Shown: in pieces, positions 60,620 to 64,000 of the stretch
How positions within the stretch are numbered: the stretch's first letter is position 1
Layout of the letters: the number at the start of each line of letters is the position of its first letter
Source of the DNA: CAIWHR01 sp963734085
GTDB taxonomy: Bacteria > Pseudomonadota > Gammaproteobacteria > Burkholderiales > Casimicrobiaceae
Direction of reading: 5' to 3'
Length of the DNA stretch: 64,000 nt
Assembly: GCA_963734085.1 (NCBI GenBank)
Contig: CAVTFT010000017.1
Span: 558,001-622,000, forward strand
Position numbers and translations under genes: made by a program
Notes under the pieces: generated by a model
The model's input: the letters and a program-made list of their open reading frames with translations, nothing else
Databases searched by the model: none
What the model was told of the DNA's origin: nothing

Positions 60620-62225
60620 TCAGTTTTGCGGAGGAGCAAGGGTCTCCAACTCCTTCAGCCGCTTCATCGCCTGCATCGCCTGGATCGAGTTGTAGTTGAT
60701 GCCCGCGGCGTTCAGGCTGCTGCCCTGCTGGAACGGGAACTCGGGAAGCGTGACGAGGAAATCCTTGAGCTTCTGCTGCACCGGGACGAACAGCCAGATG
60801 TTGTCTCCATACCATCGGATATACATTCCGGATTCGACTGGCGGCGCGCTCGTACGGGTCGGCCCGGAGATTGGTGATCACGGGCCACCCGGGTACGTTG
60901 CGCACCGCCGTCGCGATGTTGCCGTCCTCGGTCGCGAACGAGACCTTCCAGTCGTTCCAGCGAACGGCGTTGAGATCGCCGCCCTGACCGAAGTAGAAGA
61001 TCTCCTCGCGCGGGCCGTTCTTCACCTCGCCCTTGAAGAAGGGAAGGAAGTTGTAGCCATCGAGGTGAGCTTTCCACGTCTTCCCGTTGGCGGCGTAGCC
61101 CTGCTTTACTTTCTCCACGATATTCGGCTCGCCCGCCGCGGCAAGGAGCGTCGGCAGCCAGTCCTCCTGCGAGAAGATCTCGTTCACAATCGTGCCCGGC
61201 TTGATCACGCCGGGCCAGCGCACAAGCATCGGCACCCGGAAACCGCCTTCCCATGTCGTGCCTTTCTCACCTCTGAACGGCATCGTGCCGCCGTCGGGCC
61301 ACGTGACTTCTTCGGCGCCGTTGTCCGTTCCGTAAACAACGATCGTGTTGTCGGCAATGCCGAGATCATCCAGCCGCTTCAACAGGCCGCCAACCATGTC
61401 GTCGTGCTCGACCATGCCGTCGGGGTAGAGCCCGATGCCGGTGCGCCCCACCGCGGAGGGCTTGAGGTGCGTCCAGACGTGCATTCGGGTTGTGTTGAAC
61501 CACACGAAGAAAGGCTTCTTGTCCTTGACCTGCACGTCGATGAACTTGGTCGCGGCATCGTAGATCTCGAGATCGACCGTGGGCATCCGTGCCTGCGAGA
61601 GCGCGCCCGTGTCTTCGATCTTCTGTCCACCCTTGCCATCCGACCAGGTATGCAGCACGCCGCGCGGGCCGTACTTCTTCCTGAATTCCGGATCCTTCGG
61701 GTAGTAGTACGTCTCCGGCTCTTCCTCGGCGTTCAGGTGATAGAGGTTGCCGAGAAACTCGTCGAAACCATGAACCGTCGGAAGGTGCGAGTCTCGGTCG
61801 CCCAGATGGTTCTTGCCGAACTGCCCGGTGGCGTAGCCCTGGTTCTTCAGCAAGTCCGCGATCGTGGGGGCCCACGGTGGGATGCCCTGCGGTGATCCAG
61901 GCATGCCGATGGTAAGGAGCCCCGTCCGAAATGGGTGCTCACCCAGGATGAACGACGCGCGACCCGCGGTGCAACTCTGCTGTGCGTAGGCGTCGGTGAA
62001 GAGCGCGCCTTCCCTCGCGATGCGGTCGATGTTCGGCGTTCGATAGCCCATGATGCCGAGGCTGTAGGCGCTGATGTTGTCGCGGCCTATGTCGTCGCCC
62101 CAGATGACGAGGATGTTGGGCTTGCGCTGCTGCGCCTGCGCCGCGCCTGCGCACAGGCTGAGCAGTGCAGCAAAGCCCAGCGCCATCACGATGCCAGCAA
62201 TCGTTTGCGGGAACACTTTCTTCAT
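60620..62225 (-). pseudogene. Arylsulfatase, periplasmic (frameshift near the C-terminus)
   Basis: Type I sulfatase of about 534 residues, hydrolysing a sulfate ester. The signal peptide ends near AAQAQ (residue 32). Metal and catalytic sites are NILVIWGDDIGRDN and AQQSCTAGRASFILGEHPFR; the formylglycine cysteine is in CTAGR, an alanine variant of CXPXR, and VVYGTDNGAEEVTWPDGG is the second metal site. After RADPYERA the frame changes: PVESGMYIRWYGDN, WLFVPVQQKLKDFL and the final RLKELETLAPPQN lie in the next frame, ending at 60620. One surplus G near 60843 explains it, so the gene may be whole. Confidence 0.85.
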
Positions 62226-62305
62226 CGGTCTCGCTCCTCACTGCATTGCGCCAGCCGTAATGGCTGTACCATTCGCTGCGGCGCATATTCACGCCAGACT
62301 GACCG

Positions 62306-63115
62306 TTACGATTGCAGGCCGCGAAGCTGGTTGAATCGCTGCGCAAAATCCGCGGCCCATTTGTTGAACGCGTCCTGCGCATAGCTCCAGCTCGAGAACG
62401 AGTCGAGGTAGCCGCTGACCCAGGCATCGGCGGCTTTCGACGCGCCCTGGTTAAGGTCCGCGGCGTACTTGCGGCCGATTTCGGTGTCGGCACATTCGGC
62501 GACCACGGCGCCCGATGCGCCGTCCCGGAATTGGACCTCCATGCCGGTCTGGCCGAGATACGGCGTTGAGCCGACCGGCCGACCGGTCGCCGCGCCCGAT
62601 GCGATCTCGCCGACAAAGCCGTAAGGCACGGCAGTGCCGACCAGGCTGTCCACGGTGTTGGTGGGAACCAGGCTCGTGAGCGCAATGCGCACGCGGAGCA
62701 CGCCGGGCCCAGGGGCACTGACGATTTGCGCCGTTGACTGCAGGTCCTTGACGAGCGCGTTGTGAAAGTAATCCAGCAGCGTCTTGAGATCGCTCGGATC
62801 GATCGGCTTTTGCGCGCTGCCGGGGGCGAGATAGACCTGGATGCGCTCGATCAGCACCTTGTCGTAACGTTTCCAGTCGACGTTGGCACCGCGCCAGCAC
62901 AGCATCCCACCGCCGCCGGGCATCGGCTGAAGCTTCGAGTAATCGGTGAGGAAGCCGACGCGCGCGACGTTCGCTGTCGTTGCTTCCGAGGCGACGATGC
63001 CGGCGCTCCCGCTCGACCCGCCACCGCCCGGCGCTGCACAAGCGCAGAGGAGGGCGGCAAGGCCCAGCGCCGACAGGCGCGTCACATGGGTGGCACGTGA
63101 AAGACTACGGATCAT
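62306..63115 (-). CDS. DUF3313 family lipoprotein
   Basis: A 269-residue envelope lipoprotein. The lipobox is LCACAAP near residue 25-27. DUF3313 signatures follow: VGFLTDYSKLQPMPGGGGML, WKRYDKVLIERIQVYL and LRVRIALTSLVPTNTVDS. The protein has no catalytic motif. ATG 63115 opens the signal peptide. Between the small cytochrome and the arylsulfatase; function in the envelope is unknown. Confidence 0.8.
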   Translation of the reverse strand: MIRSLSRATHVTRLSALGLAALLCACAAPGGGGSSGSAGIVASEATTANVARVGFLTDYSKLQPMPGGGGMLCWRGANVDWKRYDKVLIERIQVYLAPGSAQKPIDPSDLKTLLDYFHNALVKDLQSTAQIVSAPGPGVLRVRIALTSLVPTNTVDSLVGTAVPYGFVGEIASGAATGRPVGSTPYLGQTGMEVQFRDGASGAVVAECADTEIGRKYAADLNQGASKAADAWVSGYLDSFSSWSYAQDAFNKWAADFAQRFNQLRGLQS

Positions 63116-63204
63116 TGTCACGCTCTCTTGGAGGACAGCGCCGGAATGCGCAATCCGGATGTCAATCCTCAACGCGTTGCTTCCGAGTCAAATGCAAAGA
63201 AGCT

Positions 63205-63310
63205 GCCCCCGAGGACTGTAATCGGGGGCGGGAATCCAGTGTCGTTGAACTACGCCTTGCAAGATCGACAGAAGACGCTGGATTCCCGCGTTCGCGGGAA
63301 TGACGATTGC
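63205..63310. repeat. Dispersed palindromic repeat, copy D
   Basis: Starts GCCCCCGAGGACTGTAATCG, which is the reverse complement of the extra hairpin in the copy at 18711, then GGCGGGAATCCAGTGTCG, an internal part shared with copy A (TTGCAAGATCGACAGAAGAC) and ends CCCGCGTTCGCGGGAATGAC. It separates the DUF3313 and cytochrome genes. Confidence 0.85.
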
Positions 63311-63339
63311 GCAAGAAAAACCGGTGGTGCGTCTCCGGT

Positions 63340-63657
63340 CTACATTCCCGCAGCACGCGCAAAGCCCGACTGCATCCACTCGTTCATCGCCTGCAGGTCC
63401 TCGTCAGATGCCTTGACGCTTGGATGCTTGCTCTTGATCACCGCAGCGGCCTCGGCATTGGACTTCCCTTTGAGCTTGGCCGCGGCCTCCTTGAGCGGAG
63501 GGCCCACCTTCTTCGTGTCCACCGCATGGCAGTTGAAACATCCGTGCTTCTGCGCGAGTGCCGCACCATCCGGCGCTTTTGCAGTTTGTGCATTTGTAGT
63601 TCCAACGGCAACCAGTGCGGCGGTCATCACCAACATCAATGAGACTGGCTTCATCAC
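63340..63657 (-). CDS. Small monoheme cytochrome c (c551/c552-like)
   Basis: Periplasmic electron carrier of 105 residues. The signal peptide ends near TTNAQ (about residue 24). One heme site CFNCHAVD (about 40-47) and the distal methionine in the C-terminal NEWMQSGFARAAGM region make a class I cytochrome. Two ATG codons in a row (MMKPVS) make the exact start ambiguous by one codon. It could shuttle electrons from the molybdenum dehydrogenase to the ba3-type oxidase. Confidence 0.88.
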   Translation of the reverse strand: MMKPVSLMLVMTAALVAVGTTNAQTAKAPDGAALAQKHGCFNCHAVDTKKVGPPLKEAAAKLKGKSNAEAAAVIKSKHPSVKASDEDLQAMNEWMQSGFARAAGM

Positions 63658-63828
63658 TGAGCTCCTTCGTTGAGAGCCACTGTCGGGCTCGATTTATAGG
63701 GGACACTGCGCAGCCGCGCGCGTGGATGATCCGCGGGGCCGGCAAGACTGCACCCACCGTTCCACCCACGCTCACGTTCATTTCACTTCTCCACGATCGC
63801 CGGTCGCGTCGCAGCCGGCATGTTCCCA

Positions 63829-64000
63829 TCACTCGAACGCAAAAATCCGTTTCCAGTCGTTCTTCATGCTGATGACGGTCCATCCTTTCTTGTTCGCCTC
63901 GTCGTAAAGCTTCTGCGTGAACATGCCCACCTTGGTGTCGTGCAGGCCCTGCGCTGGGCCGTAGGCGTACTCGCGCCTCGCATCGTCGTGCAAGACCAAC
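63829..64000 (-). CDS. HAD-type phosphatase, C-terminal part (cut by window edge)
   Basis: An open frame enters from the right edge and ends at a TGA at 63829. The visible C-terminus reads HDDAREYAYGP in near form (LHDDARREYAYGPAQGL), then DTKVGMFTQKLYDEANKKGW and TVISMKNDWKRIFAFE. This ending is typical of HAD-superfamily acid phosphatase-like proteins that are often found beside arylsulfatase and DUF3313 genes. The catalytic part is outside the window, so the assignment is provisional. Confidence 0.6.
   Translation of the reverse strand, partial: LVLHDDARREYAYGPAQGLHDTKVGMFTQKLYDEANKKGWTVISMKNDWKRIFAFE

Overview
The window is 64 kb of GC-rich bacterial DNA, coding almost throughout. It is most likely from a betaproteobacterium of the Burkholderiales/Rhodocyclales type. 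This rests on the gene families present: TRAP transporter, KorAB/Nfn-type ferredoxin enzymes, senABC as known from Variovorax, IS630 and IS110 debris, and Tat-exported molybdenum enzymes. No rRNA, tRNA, CRISPR array or phage was found, and the species cannot be fixed from sequence alone.

Layout. (1) 1-7 kb, + strand: the 3' part of an indolepyruvate:ferredoxin oxidoreductase (iorA, cut by the window edge), iorB, an acyl-CoA thioesterase and a complete TRAP transporter. (2) 7-13 kb: a lone sterol-desaturase-like hydroxylase, then a tightly overlapping operon of an MBL-fold hydrolase, a flavin monooxygenase, a DUF2783 protein, a homogentisate-dioxygenase-like enzyme and a cytidine-deaminase-like protein. 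(3) 13-18 kb, accessory: a vanadium-haloperoxidase-like protein, a cupin with a lost leader fused to IS110 debris, an intact IS630-family element, an enoyl-CoA hydratase, a nucleotidyltransferase/Phd-like toxin-antitoxin pair and a lipoprotein with a frameshifted leader. (4) 18.8-26.4 kb: cardiolipin synthase, a META-domain lipoprotein, a three-gene amidohydrolase/peptidase/MFS operon and an uncharacterised membrane-anchored protein.

(5) 26.5-32.4 kb holds the most notable system, a complete selenoneine plus ergothioneine gene set: egtD, egtB, a selD/senC selenophosphate synthetase, the selenosugar synthase senB and the selenoneine synthase senA. senB-senC-egtB form one operon. senA is divergent, and its start overlaps the start of senB. 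The route is EgtD making hercynine, SenC making selenophosphate, SenB making a selenosugar, and SenA joining hercynine to selenium; EgtB makes the sulfur analogue.

(6) 32.7-40.3 kb: an electron-transfer operon of NfnA/NfnB-like transhydrogenase subunits, KorA, KorB and a 736-residue protein of unknown function with a C-terminal cysteine motif. An FNR-like box lies in the leader.

(7) 40.3-64 kb: a block of more than 20 genes, all on the - strand, mostly periplasmic or membrane. It holds three RoxA-like diheme cytochromes, a TPR protein, a DUF4331-SRPBCC fusion, an arylsulfatase, an OxiAB/isoquinoline-oxidoreductase-type molybdenum dehydrogenase, an outer-membrane barrel, a ba3-type terminal oxidase with a diheme cytochrome c, an SRPBCC protein, and an HlyD/DUF3302/outer-membrane-factor export system. 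I read it as a periplasmic oxidative-cleavage pathway wired to its own oxidase, perhaps for a polyisoprenoid-like or other alkene substrate. That substrate is inference.

Two cross-cutting features matter to a reader. A dispersed palindromic repeat occurs at four places, one of them read through in frame at the end of the MBL-fold gene. At least seven single-base indels disrupt otherwise well-conserved genes, most in short homopolymers, so sequence error is as likely as gene decay.
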